Below are positions 52,281 to 62,239 of a stretch of 64,000 nt of DNA, piece by piece. Every line of letters starts with the position of its first letter. Position 1 is the first letter of the stretch. This DNA is from Siphlonurus alternatus. Its lineage: Eukaryota; Arthropoda; Insecta; Ephemeroptera; Siphlonuridae. The position numbers and the translations under genes were made by a program. The DNA is taken from assembly GCA_949825025.1 (NCBI GenBank), contig OX463788.1, positions 26,979,036-27,043,035 of the forward strand, given 5' to 3'. A model generated the notes under the pieces. The model had not been told where the DNA came from. It worked only from the letters and a program-made list of their open reading frames with translations, and did not search any database.

Positions 52281-55200
52281 CAAAGGAACAACATAGACAC
52301 AAAAATAAATAAATAAAAATATATATATATTTAAAAACAAAAATAATAATGGTGTTAAACCCTCACTACATATAAAAACACTGTTCACAGGTGATAAAGG
52401 ACATTAAAAACAAGGTTGGTACTTACACCATGAAATTTAGACAAACACATAATTATTTAATTCGTGCCTGTCTATTAAATTTGTAATATTTATATACAAC
52501 TTGTCTGTGTTTGTTGTTAAACGAACCTTCATTAGGAAAAATGTGCACAACTGGTGAGTTTCCAACCTTCATATAATTAGCTTCGGTAGTAAACTTTGAT
52601 AAATCAATAATATGCATCTCATCTGTTGACGTCATCCCATGATCACTCAGCAGAAAAATATTAATGCAGTCAGATATATTAGCTTGGTCTAGTTGATTTG
52701 TTAGATATCCAACTAAAGAGTCCAATTTTTGTATTTGTGTTTTTACTTTACTCGAATCTGGTCCAAAGGCATGAGCATGGTAATCTGGTTCTTCAATGTA
52801 CAGGATGGCTAGATTAACTGGTGTGGCTGGGTGAGAAAGCCAGTTGATGACAATGTCTACTCTTCTCTCCCAGCTCCAAGATTGGTTCCACGCTTGCCCA
52901 AATGTAGGGTAAGCTCCATTGCGATAACCAAACTCTGCCCCAGGCCACATCATAACACCACTGTGTCTACCATTCTGTGCCAGCTCATTCAAAGTCTGTA
53001 AATTTAAGAAAAGGTTAGTTAACTTTTCAGATTAATTATTCAACACAGTATCAGCCAGAAATCAAATAAGAAAAATTCCAAAGTCTGAATGAGCGCTTCG
53101 CTTAACATTGGGCCTTACCTGAAAAAGACCCTCGATTATCTTGAAAAAATACTGCGTTCAGTGGTCTAAAATCTAAAAATAAATATAGCGATGTTCTATG
53201 ACTTGAGCTTTAAAGTAAAGTGTGCGCCAGAAAAAAAAGTTGAGTTATTATTTTCTAAAAATAGTTCAAGTAGTCCTCCATATCAAACCAAAATTCAAAA
53301 AATTCTAACTCAAATAGGTTTGCCAGAAAAAAATTCCAAAGTCAGAGTGAACGCTTCGCTTAACATGGTGCCTTACCTGACAAAACCCCTCGAATATCTC
53401 GAAAAAATACACCGTTAGGTGGTATGAAAAAAATATAGTGATGTTCTATGACCCAAGCTTTAACCAAAAACCAATTAAAAAAAAATTCTCTCGAATCCAT
53501 TTTTCCGTAAAAAAATCAAGAAAATCTACCATGTTAATTCCCATAAGATTTTTTATTATTTTTTTACGGAAAAATGGATTCGAGCAAATTTTTTTTTAAT
53601 CGGTTTTTGGTTAAAACTTGGGTCATAGAATATCACTATATTTTTTCATACCACCTAACGGTGTATTTTTTCGAGATATTCGAGGATCTTTGTCAGGTAA
53701 GGCCCCATGTTAAGCGACGCGTTCACTCTGACATTGGATTTTTTTTTTCTGGCAAACCTATTTGAGATAGAATTTTTTGAATTTTGGTTTGACATGGAGG
53801 ACTACTTGAACTATATTTAGAAAATACTAACTCAACTTTTTTTTCTGGCGCGCACTTCACTTAAATGAGTGTAAACCACATGCAAATTTTGAGCATTTTT
53901 TTTTTGTTAGTCAGATTTTCCCTAAAAAATCTTGAAAATTTCTTATGTTAATTTAACATGGACGATTTTCAAGATTTTTTTACGGAAAATCTGACTAAAA
54001 AAAAATGCTCAAAATTTGCAAGTGGTTAAAGCTCAAGTCATAGAACATCGCTATACCCCCACCGAACGCAGTATTTTTTCTAGGTAATCGAGGGTCTTTG
54101 TCCTGACAAACAATGCTTATTTGAGATGGAATTTTTTGGATTTCAGTTCCATATGGAGGGCCACTTGAACTTTTTTTTTTTTTAGATCAACTCAACTTTT
54201 TTTTTTGCGTACACACTTTATATATGGTAAGGATTATGTGAAAAGGGCCAAGAGTTTACAAGGTTCCTCCAAACTTTTGATTGCAGTTTCTGTTAGACTA
54301 TATTACCGTTTTTTTTTTTTTTGTCATAATTTGTGTCGTGTTTCTTTGTTTTTTATTCGATTTTGAATTTTTTTTTTTTTTTTTTTTTTTTTTTACCTTT
54401 GACTGTTAACCTTGTAAATTGTTTAAGGTCATGGTCACCTAGATCAAAAGTTGGCCAATTTAACTGTAAATATATCACCTATTGCTATTAAATTTGCCGC
54501 TATCTTGAATAAATAATAATAATAAAAAAATTGTCTGACAGTCATAAAATTTTTAAAATTTCAAATTTCAAATTTAATTTTTTTGTCTTTTTTTTTTTTT
54601 TTTTTTTAATTTCAGCCAAATGAATAAATAATATCCAAACCTTCACTATAGTACTTGGATAAGGACCAAGATTACCCTGCATAAGGTTTGACACTCCGCC
54701 ATGTTGGCGCAGCTTTTGCTAGGACCTGTGATGACATCACGACCAATCACAAACTGCCACGAAACAATCACGGAATTGACACTTCTCTCTGATTGGTTTG
54801 AATTTTACCTGCGTGAACTGGACGAAAATGTGAATTATGTAGAGTAATCATGGGTATAATGACTATAATATTATATGTGAAAATCAGGAAATTTGGTTGA
54901 CCTTGCAAACTCTTGGCCCTCTTCACATAATCCTTACCATATGTGAATGGCATATATCCTTTGATGTTAACATTCAAGGTCAAAGGACTGTACTTAAAGT
55001 AAAGTGCGCGCTAGAAAAAAAAGTTGAGTTAGTATTTTCTAAAAATAGTTCAAGTAGTCCTCCATATCAAACCAAAATTCAAAAAATTCTATCTCAAATA
55101 GGTTTGCCAGAAAAAAATTCCAAAGTCAGAGTGAACGCGTCGCTTAACATGGGGCCTTACCTGACAAAACCCCTCGAATATCTCAAAAAAATATACCGTT

Positions 55201-56994
55201 AGGTGGTATGAAAAAAATATAGTGATGTTCTATGACCCAAGCTTTAACCAAAAACCGATTAAAAAAAAATTCTCTCGAATCCATTTTTCCGTAAAAAAAT
55301 CAAGAAAATCTACCATGTTAATTCCCATAAGATTTTATATTATTTTTTTACGGAAAAATGGATTCGAGGGAAATTTTTTTTAATCGGTTTTTGGTTAAAG
55401 CTTGGGTCATAGAACATCACTATATTTTTTTCATACCACCTAACGGTGTATTTTTTCGAGATATTCGAGGGGTTTTGTCAGGTAAGGCCCCATGTTAAGC
55501 AACGCGTTCACTCTGACTTTGGAATTTTTTTCTGGCAAACCTATTTGAGATAGAATTTTTTGAATTTTGGTTTGATATGGAGGACTACTTGAACTATTTT
55601 TAGAAAATACTAACTCAACTTTTTTTTCTAGCGCGCACTTTACTTTAAAATATGCATGCATTAATTTGTGAAAAGCATTTGTCTATATACTGCAATGCAT
55701 ACAACTTATTTACTGTAGTAGGAAAATAATTTCTTTTTTGTATTACAGGCTATAGGCTATATATATATTGGTGGTTGGGAATTGAAGTGTAGGATAAATT
55801 CAGAACCAGTAAAAGACAATAGCAATAGCCTAGAACAATTGATGGACAATTAGCATCATTTTTTTTTTTTTTTTTACTAGCTCAATTGAAAGAGAAGGTA
55901 AAAAAATATAGCTTTGAATTTTTGTGAGATTTCTATTTGTACTGCATCATGCCTAAAATAGAGATGTAAAGAGGTCACGTGACCTGGAGGCGGCCCTCGT
56001 GACGCCTATGATATATTGAACCATCAAGTCAAACCAAAGCGAACTTAGATTATACTAAAGCGTGTCACATCTAATTTGTAGAACCTATACTGAACTTTAG
56101 TTCAAAATATTGGCACCACAATGGTGTTGTGGCGCTGGTGACACATACTTTTGCGACATTGCTAATCTGCTAGTGTATCTTGCAATGTTAAAAAGTGCGT
56201 GTCACTAGCGCTAACGGAGAAAAAAAGAAGCTCCAGACTTGTCTCGATTATATAACCCAGCAAGTACAGGCATATGAAACGCTTTAATATAATCTAAGTT
56301 CGCATTGATTCAAACAAACGATTGACTTTATAACGCTTCTAAACAACCACGTTGCTATATGGAAACGAGCAACTATTAATTTATTGTTTACAAGCTTTAT
56401 ATAGACAATCATTTGCTTGACCAGACAGTTCAATGACGTCATAGGTGTCACGGGCGCCGCCTTTAGGTTACTTGACGTCTTTAGATCTCTATTTTAGACA
56501 TGATGCAGTACTAATAAAACTGTCATAAAATTCACAGGTTAATTTTTTTACCTCCTTTTTCCATTGAGGTAATAAGAAAATTTTATGCTAATTGTCCTAC
56601 TGTACAGGCTGTAGGGGTATGCATACTATAATAATCTTACCCAAATAGGTGTAATGTCATCATTGTAATCCCAAAGTTCTTTGCTGTAGTTGAGAACTCG
56701 TTTATATTCCGGGTCATAAACATTGTTTGCCAAGATACCATGGCTCTCTGGGTACAGGCCTGTTGCTATAGATTGATGATTAGGGAAAGTCTTGGTCTCA
56801 AATACGTTGATCATGTCACCGTGAGCACCTTTAGCCCTCAGTTTATCCAAGTTCGGAGTATCTACCTTGTCACTATAGTCGTGTCTGAACCCATCAAATG
56901 AAATAATAAGTACTGCTGGATGGTCCATTGATAAGCCAAAGCACAAAGCATATTGAACTTCAACATAAAGTAGCAAATTAAAAATACTATTCAT
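46370..56994 (-). CDS. Ectonucleotide pyrophosphatase/phosphodiesterase, ENPP4/5-like, five exons, complete
   Basis: Joined exons 56994-56641, 52995-52527, 51092-50886, 46896-46624 and 46479-46370 give 1413 nt (470 residues plus TGA). Junction phases are 0, 1, 1, 1 and all agree. The product matches the alkaline-phosphatase-like ENPP fold: hydrophobic leader at about 1-22, metal ligand D34 in SFDGFRHDY, catalytic T69 in KTFPNH, D189 and H193 in EPDYHAHAFGPDS, D236/H237 in SDHGM, H353 in IHGYDN, then a C-terminal membrane helix at about 431-456 and a short basic tail. The family hydrolyses phosphodiester or pyrophosphate bonds of nucleotides (or lipids) with two zinc ions at the cell surface; substrate cannot be read from sequence. 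Length and a single C-terminal anchor match ENPP4/ENPP5 rather than the longer ENPP1-3. All catalytic residues are present, so it looks functional. Its larger introns are full of transposable elements. Confidence 0.93.
46624..46896 (-). CDS. ENPP-like exon 4 (residues 344-435)
   Basis: The acceptor is CACATTTAG and the donor AACAG|GTATGC. It carries H353 in HGYDN, the MHPFF and FNSVDLYPL blocks, and the start of the membrane helix. The first codon joins to exon 3 as Pro, giving a continuous family-like sequence. Confidence 0.93.
47017..48009. mobile_element. 993-bp hAT-type element in ENPP intron 3
   Basis: Flanked by a perfect 8-bp duplication ATTTTTAC (47009-47016 and 48010-48017). Inverted termini of over 50 bp begin CAGAGT(C)TTCTGCGCGCAA and include TTGTTCAATGTCTGTCGCG. 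Subterminal AGCGAGCGGT/ACCGCTCGCT words are also mirrored. No transposase. Confidence 0.93.
48433..49045 (+). mobile_element. 5'-truncated retroelement end with endonuclease-like coding, in ENPP intron 3
   Basis: An (AAT)n-rich stretch (48470-48546) leads into a coding segment to 48876, followed by a short 3' region and an A-rich tail (48960-49045). It is antisense to the ENPP gene. A-rich tail and 5' truncation fit LINE retrotransposition. Confidence 0.75.
48547..48876 (+). pseudogene. R2/Dong/CRE-like endonuclease C-terminal fragment
   Basis: The product RANRPDLVLFDKKARTAV followed by IVDIAVP has the PD...D-x-x pattern of the restriction-like (PD-(D/E)xK) endonucleases at the C-terminus of R2-type non-LTR elements, and ends with ATILGTANIVLKVLSL, a common tail of such proteins. 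The first residues in this frame are (AAT)n-encoded Asn/Ile and not genuine. The rest of the element is absent. Confidence 0.65.
49075..50470. mobile_element. TTAA-family palindromic MITE split by other sequence
   Basis: The left arm at 49075-49217 (TCCCCTATCAGTAGCTAAAA) and the right arm at 50306-50460 (ACCTGATATTTTAGCTACCT) match the two halves of 51754-52101, but about 1.1 kb now separates them, including the MITE at 49622-49881. Either one element was interrupted, or these are two half copies. Confidence 0.6.
49622..49881. mobile_element. 260-bp Mutator-like MITE in ENPP intron 3
   Basis: Flanking nonamers GGCAGGCAC and GGTAGGCAC (8 of 9) suit a Mutator-type duplication. Termini CAGAGACCCTACAGAGACC and mirror continue through GTGACATATGGCCAG. 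The centre is a hairpin (CCGGTTCTTGCTGGCTGCAT and its mirror). Confidence 0.8.
50648..50719. repeat. (TA)n microsatellite next to a hAT-like terminus
   Basis: A 72-bp TA tract. Directly after it CAGGGGCGGCTCGTGACCC (from 50723) looks like one end of a hAT MITE family; no partner end is seen before ENPP exon 3 at 50886. Confidence 0.8.
50886..51092 (-). CDS. ENPP-like exon 3 (residues 275-344)
   Basis: The acceptor is CACAACAG and the donor is a consensus GTAAGT. It encodes the conserved block ending in PPILVVADEGY. Both edge codons are split (phase 1 to phase 1). Confidence 0.92.
51240..51480. repeat. Dispersed repeat, inverted relative of 6430-6670
   Basis: Shares AACACAGAAAGTGTACATA, ACATAAAACATACATAC and AACAGCCTGTTACATCATA with the complement of 6430-6670. 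Probably a LINE 3' untranslated region; sits in ENPP intron 2. Confidence 0.6.
51655..51727 (-). pseudogene. tRNA-derived block (Ser/Leu-like boxes), probably a SINE head
   Basis: On the minus strand TCGCTGAGTGGTCAAAGG resembles a box A and GTGGGTTCGAGTCCCAC forms a perfect T arm with box B. Anticodon and acceptor stems do not pair well, so it is not a working tRNA; the pol III boxes suit a SINE. Confidence 0.6.
51754..52101. mobile_element. 348-bp TTAA palindromic MITE
   Basis: TTAA at 51750-51753 and 52102-52105. Nearly the whole element is one palindrome: GGGTAAGGTAATGCCAA to its mirror, with the centre near 51928 at TTAACATGGAGAAATG. TTAA targets are used by piggyBac and Kolobok transposases. 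No coding capacity. Confidence 0.92.
52527..52995 (-). CDS. ENPP-like exon 2 (residues 119-275, last codon split)
   Basis: The acceptor is a TTTACAG just above 52995. The exon encodes the WPG motif and the ligands D189, H193, D236 and H237. The donor I propose is GAAG|GTTCGT, a weak GT site. It is the only nearby GT in the phase needed by exon 3, and the joined protein (PNEG then FESQVYHDLK) fits the family. The frame stays open to 52453, so intron retention would add an unrelated tail. Confidence 0.85.
53072..54230. mobile_element. Older palindromic element interrupted by the 53214-53860 copy, ENPP intron 1
   Basis: Left arm 53072-53213 (CGAGCGCTTCGCTTAACATT-like, GACCCTCGATTATCTTG) matches the mirror of 54016-54130. 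Its own centre is the palindrome near 53880-54012 (TTAGTCAGATTTTCC and mirror). A younger member of the same family is inserted in its left arm. Confidence 0.7.
53214..53860. mobile_element. 647-bp TTAA palindromic element, copy 1
   Basis: TTAA at 53210-53213 and 53861-53864. The arms meet near 53538 at ACCATGTTAATTCCCATAAG. Ends read AGTAAAGTGTGCGCC and GGCGCGCACTTCAC. The same length and order as 54998-55644. It lies in ENPP intron 1 and has no genes; apparent frames reflect the palindrome. Confidence 0.9.
54222..54944. repeat. Inverted pair of about 44 bp around 54222 and 54944
   Basis: ATATGGTAAGGATTATGTGA to CAAGAGTTTACAAGG is mirrored by CCTTGCAAACTCTTGGCCCT to CCTTACCATATG. The interior has long T runs. 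Possibly another inverted-repeat element in intron 1. Confidence 0.65.
54998..55644. mobile_element. 647-bp TTAA palindromic element, copy 2
   Basis: Perfect TTAA on both sides (54994-54997 and 55645-55648). Ends AGTAAAGTGCGCGCTAG and CTAGCGCGCACTTTACT. The two arms differ at only a handful of positions, so it is younger than the copy at 28775. Confidence 0.93.
55840..56600. mobile_element. 760-bp imperfect palindrome in ENPP intron 1
   Basis: GACAATTAGCATCATTTTTT and its mirror near 56585 bound nested pairs: GTACTGCATCATGCCTAAAA, TAGAGATGTAAAGAGGTCAC and GCGAACTTAGATTATACTAA, each with a mirrored partner between 56260 and 56520. No target duplication identified. Confidence 0.7.
56641..56994 (-). 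CDS. ENPP-like exon 1 (residues 1-118)
   Basis: Begins at the ATG at 56994 and ends at a strong GTAAG donor (56636-56640 on this strand), phase 0. It encodes the leader, metal ligand D34 and catalytic T69. The ATG was chosen because a hydrophobic signal-like stretch follows directly and family homology starts about 25 residues in. The promoter was not identified. Confidence 0.92.
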
Positions 56995-56999
56995 ATTTT

Positions 57000-57339
57000 C
57001 TTAGTCTTTTTTCAGCATTACCGGTACTACCAAAATAATAATAATACCCTCAAGATGACAGGTTTTGTATTTAGGATGAGCACAACGAGTCTTCTATGCA
57101 TATATGCATATATACATATTATATGTATGCATATCAATTGTATGCAAAATTATATAATTATGGATAAAATGGATCAACTCGGGCAAGGAGAACCACATAT
57201 TATATTTCAGGAGTCAGGATCAGGAGTGCACTATGATTTAAAATTCTAACAATTTAAACTCCTGGTCCAAGGATACACGTATGCATAAGACATAAGCCTA
57301 ACAAGTAACAAGTTGCCCCCAGAGATAACATCTGGTTGC
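57000..57339. other. ENPP upstream region, no clear promoter
   Basis: This is the first 340 bp upstream of the ENPP start codon. No TATA box was confidently placed. AT-rich with ATGCATATAT-type words at 57095-57145. Confidence 0.35.
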
Positions 57340-57827
57340 TAGGGATCGGCGATATTTTTCGATACTACTCGATACCCGATACTTTTCTGGCGATATATCG
57401 ATACTATCGAGTACTTTTCTAAGCCGATAATTATCGGGTATTCGATACTAAATTATGAGTATCGCGGCCGATACTATTTATCAAAAAATGCATGCAAAAG
57501 TCACTCGCGGTAATCAAAAACCAAGGCAAGACAAAAAAATATTTATTAATTAAATAGGTTTTCGTCCATGAGTTCGATACTATGCGTTTTTAAATTCTTT
57601 TTCCAATACGAAAATCTACTCGTTTGATCGAAAATACGCGATTGGCCATTTACTACTACAAGATGGCTTCCACTAGCTGGCAGTGGCACTCAATACCTCC
57701 GATAGTTTTACTTACTATAATTGGCTCGAGAGTACTTGGCTTCGGCAGAGCTTATAGTAGCCTAGCTAATATAAGCTAGCTATAGTAGGTATAGTAGGAA
57801 TGATTTATACTAAATACTTTCACCCAG

Positions 57828-58690
57828 AGATGCAAATCTTCGCGCGAAACATGGTGCGCGAAACTTTCGCGCGAATATTCGCGAAACTTCGCGAAAATTT
57901 CGCGAAATTTAAAAAATGACTGTCGCAATGCGATTTTTGATATATTCATCTAAAAATTAAGAAACCAAGATAAAATGGCCCCTTTCATGACCTGTCTCTC
58001 CTCGAATGTGTTAAATGATTTTAAAAATAATTAAAAGTAATTTTTAAAATTAATAAAATAGAAATAAATTTTTTTATATCTACTAAATTAAATTGAACTC
58101 TTTTTTAATTCATTTATGCAATTAAACCTGTCATTAAGGTAGAGATAATACGGATCAGCTGGCCCAATGCTAAAAAAATCCCATTCATAAAAATTATGAA
58201 AAAAATTTAAAATGTTCTCCTCTACATCCCCTATCAGTAGGTAAAATATCAGGTATACAAAAACGAGCTAGTTTTTGAGTTATTAATTTTTAAAGTTGAC
58301 TAATTTAACATGGAGAAACGGAACTTCCATGTTAAATTAGTCAACTTTAAAAATTAATAACTCAAAAACCAGCTCGTTTTTGTATACCTGATATTTTACC
58401 CACTGATAAGGTATGTTAAGGAGAACATTATAAATTTTTTTCATAATTTTTATGAATGGGATTTTTTTAGCATTGGGCCAGCTGATCCATATTATCTCTA
58501 CCTTAAAGCAAAATTAGGAAGAAAACGGCGTATTCATTAAATACGATTCGAAAAAGTAGAGCAGGAAATTCAAATATGTCAATTTCGCGAAGTTTCGCGC
58601 GAAACTTTCGCGAAACTTGGCTTGCGAAACTTCGCGAAACTAGCGAAATTTCGCGCGAAGCTTCGCGAAGCGTTGCATCACTGCTGAGTT
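57828..58690. mobile_element. hAT-like MITE with iterated TTCGCGAAA words
   Basis: The left end CAGAGATGCAAATCTTCGCG mirrors a right end whose complement reads CAGTGATGCAACGCTTCGCG. TTCGCGAAA-type words are packed at both ends (57840-57910 and 58575-58670). CTTTCACC before it and GTTTCACC after it may be an 8-bp duplication with one change. The TTAA MITE 58138-58502 is nested in it. Confidence 0.7.
58138..58502. mobile_element. 365-bp TTAA palindromic MITE
   Basis: TTAA at 58134-58137 and 58503-58506. The ends GGTAGAGATAATACGGATCA and mirror; almost entirely self-complementary with the centre near 58320. Nested inside the CGCGAA element. Confidence 0.93.
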
Positions 58691-59197
58691 TCACCGATAT
58701 ATCCGCAAAAGTATTACAAATTATTCATTTATATACAGAGTACACATCAGGTACAGGTTAGTATTTTCAAGATGGCGGAATACTTGAAAACTTGTTGTGT
58801 ATTTTTTTTTAAATTAATTATTATATATAACATATAACGTACATAAAAAATAAATGTTGGTAATATTTACAACATTAAAAGAAAAATTTTTTTTTACCCC
58901 CCCCCCCCCCCCCCCCGGGCCCCCAGAAGCTAAAAAATATGCTGAATTTTAATCTTTTTAAAATTACCGCCGATATTTTCCGATATATCGAAATATCGAT
59001 ATATTTTGAGCCGATAATATTGATGAGTATTGATACTTTTGGGTGGCATGCGATGACCCGAAATTGCGTAGCGTCGAAAATCATATCGCCCAAAATAATC
59101 GATTGCTGCAAGCAGCGGGATATTAGACGTATAGTTGCACTGCTTAACACTAGATGACAATTGCGTTCACTGGCTGATTTTTTTTTCTTATATTTGA

Positions 59198-61231
59198 GCT
59201 AAATTATTTTAAATTTTTTAAAAAGGATCAGTGTTATGAGCACTTTCAGATAGGTTGCATGGTAGCATAAATATGGTGGCCTTAGATTACTCTGGTCGCT
59301 AGAATTAACCTTTCATTGGTTAATTCCGTTAATTGGTAGTATAGTTTGACTGATGCCGACGAGTGATATATATGAATTATGATTGTGCTCTTGCTATTTA
59401 TTTATTCGTGTAGTGGATTTTGTGATATTTTAATTATATATAATTAGTGCACGCAGTATTCATTGAGCTCTACACAAGGCCTTGTGTAGAGCTCAATGGC
59501 AGTATTCGATTCTTTTAATTTAAGTGCGTAAATTAATGTACGTGTTTCTGCATGATGCATGACAATATTAATAATTAAATTAATTTACATGTAATATTAT
59601 TATTGCACTTGATCGAAGGAACATATTTTCTTTAAATTTTAATATAAAACTTTAATTCAGATATTATAGATCTCGGTGCATGCAGCATAAAATTATATGC
59701 ATTATAATATATGTATACACACATATATATGTATATATATAGAAGTATTAATTCAAATGAAACTTAAATTTATTTGCATGGTAGCTTTTTCGCTATTTTA
59801 TAAATAATTATATATCATAATTCACATCGATCATGCATGACTATTTTTGTATTATATATATATACGCATTTAAATAAAATAAAATATTACATATTTTTCA
59901 ATTGCTGCATATATATATATATATATTGCTCGATCCAATTAATTTAAAAATTCTTTAACTTTTGATTTGTATTTAATATAATATAGTATATATTACATAA
60001 ACAGGAGTATTATATTATAAATTGTATATAATAGACAACTTACATATATGAATTTATTTATTGCAAAAAGAGAGGGTATCAAATTATAATATACGTACCA
60101 TTTTAAATTTTTTTGATTCGCGGAGAACTATTAATTTTAAATAATTATTGGAGTTCTGTAAGTTGTCCATATTTGTCCATTAAAATTTCATGTGCCTATA
60201 ATATATATATATTGGTTGGTACTTTGGGGCAATTAATTGACACATTTTGGTCATGTACGTATGCCCCCATTTTTATATTATAGTATATATAATTTATTGA
60301 GCCATATATACACTATAATATTATATAGCTTTTAAATATTTATCAATCTCATAATATATATTATTCTTAATTAAACCCTATTGGGTATACTTCTATTTAC
60401 TAATTACATACTACTTCGAAACCCCGAACCTTCCGAAACCCTAACTTGAGCGTTTCGCGGGCTCTTCTGGAACGAGGGCGGCCACGGCCTTGCAAATCCA
60501 TCCCGGCATTTGCCTGCGGCTGAGGGAAACGTGGAAACCTCAGCCAGGATGGACGCTACAGCTTTTGTCAATGAACCGGAAATGCAATGGTCCAAAGCCA
60601 GGGGAACCACATAGTGGAAAAGCGCAACATTTTACCCTGGGTGGGAAACGAGGTTTTTGTTGAAAATGGTCACCCATCCAACTACTAACCACGCGCGGCA
60701 TTGCTTGACTTCGGTGATCTGACGAGACCCGGTCAGGCGCACTGCGCCACACCTCCCACAAATATCTACCATTGAGTGGGTAGTTAGGATACAAAAATTT
60801 CATTGCAAAAGTGTATAGAGGGTAAAATCATGCTATACTCTCTGATTTATTATTTTATTTATATATATATATTTTTTTTTTCTCACATTTTTCTGAGACC
60901 TGTAGACGTCTCCAGAAAGTTTGGCAAATCCCGCAAATCATTCAATAATTATTTAAAAATATTTATCGGTTTCAGAAAAAATAAAATAAAAAAGTCAGAG
61001 TATACCCACCGTTTATTAATTTCTTGCAAAAAAATGTTTAATGCTAGCTGTTTATTATGGAATTATAATACTTAGTAAAGGCTAGATTAATTTCAACAAT
61101 ATGAGTAATGACAGTTTTTTTAATGCATTCAGCATTATATATATAATTAATGCTATATTTAAATTTAAAATTATACTAGTACTATTATACAATATTCGCA
61201 GCCGTGGATCCACGAACAGCTCTAGTGAGCT
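59198..61231 (+). repeat. Composite repeat, copy B (direct copy of 13161-16245)
   Basis: Matches copy A without the 13368-14444 insertion. Differences are mostly short TA expansions and single bases. Beyond GCTCTAGTGAG at 61231 the flanks differ: copy A runs into foldback B, copy B into unrelated sequence. Confidence 0.9.
60407..60757 (-). mobile_element. SINE-like segment with 5S-derived head, copy B
   Basis: Same structure as 15424-15775; the 5S-like part is 60752-60668 on the minus strand. It has only a few base differences from copy A because it moved as part of the composite repeat. Confidence 0.75.
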
Positions 61232-61570
61232 ATAGTGGGTGCACGGGAGCGGCAATTCCCCCTATAATAAAAGATCCCGAAAGGCAATAAAATGATGTTT
61301 AAATTTAACACTTACGTACTTGTTTAGCCGACCCCTCCTATTACAACACTGGCGGAAGGTGTCAAAAGCGACCTATAATAAACTCTTTTATAATTAATGG
61401 GAAAAAGTATAAAAGAGTACGATACATGCTACAAAATACATCTTAAAAAAAATCTCATGCCGTTATACCATTTAGACCCCAGAAAAAAAAACTTAAATAT
61501 ATGTATAAAAATATTAATATTATACGGATTGATTTAATTAATTCATACATCATGCTGATTATGCATACTG

Positions 61571-61693
<123 letters not shown>

Positions 61694-61867
61694 CACGGAT
61701 GATTTGACCCCTCCTTTCCCCTCCCCTCACTTGTAACAAGTACAACAACAAAATCTTAATAATTAAATGTTAAGATTATTATAGCCTCTGTTTTTAATTC
61801 ACTCCCTGAATCCACCAAAGGCACCAAGAGACCTTATTTAGATATGCGCTGTTTAAATGTTCTTTAA

Positions 61868-62235
61868 GGTAGAGATAACACAGATCAGCTGGCCCAATGC
61901 TAAAAAAATCCCATTCATAAAAATTATTAAAAAAATTTAAAATGTTCTCCTCTACATCCCCTATCAGTAGGTAAAATATCAGGTATACAAAAACGAGCTA
62001 GTTTTTGAGTTATTAATTTTTAAAGTTGACTATTTAACATGGAAGCTCCATTTCTCCATGTTAAATTAGAGAACTTTAAAAATTAATTACTCGAAAACTA
62101 GCTCGTTTTTGTATACCTGATATTTTACCTACTGATAGGGGGTGTAGAGGAGAACATTTTAAATTTTTTTCAGAATTTTTAAGAACGGGATTATTTTAGC
62201 ATTGGGCCAGCCAGCTGATCCGTATTATCTCTACC
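61868..62235. mobile_element. 368-bp TTAA palindromic MITE
   Basis: TTAA at 61864-61867 and 62236-62239. Near-identical to 58138-58502 over both arms, including GGTAGAGATAA and CAGCTGGCCCAATGC, so the family has been active fairly recently. Confidence 0.93.
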
Positions 62236-62239
62236 TTAA

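Larger units (their letters stand above)
57340..59165. mobile_element. Outer unit with TCGGCGATA / CGATACT-rich ends, nested elements inside
   Basis: 57345-57480 is packed with CGATAC/GTATCG/CGATATATCG words and 58965-59100 carries related words in inverted orientation (CCGATATATCGAAATATCG). Between them is the CGCGAA element (57828 to about 58690). A 20-C run lies at 58897-58916. The outer borders are uncertain. Confidence 0.5.

Noticed and set aside
53191..55661. Several similar 60-100 codon frames containing GLPEKNSKVRVNASLNM
   Set aside because: They recur because the 647-bp palindromic element does; the frame reads into itself on the opposite arm and has no start context or homology.
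59198..61231. Calling the composite repeat a Helitron
   Set aside because: CTAG and a nearby palindrome are suggestive at the 3' end, but no TC start or A/T insertion site could be shown and there is no Rep/helicase.
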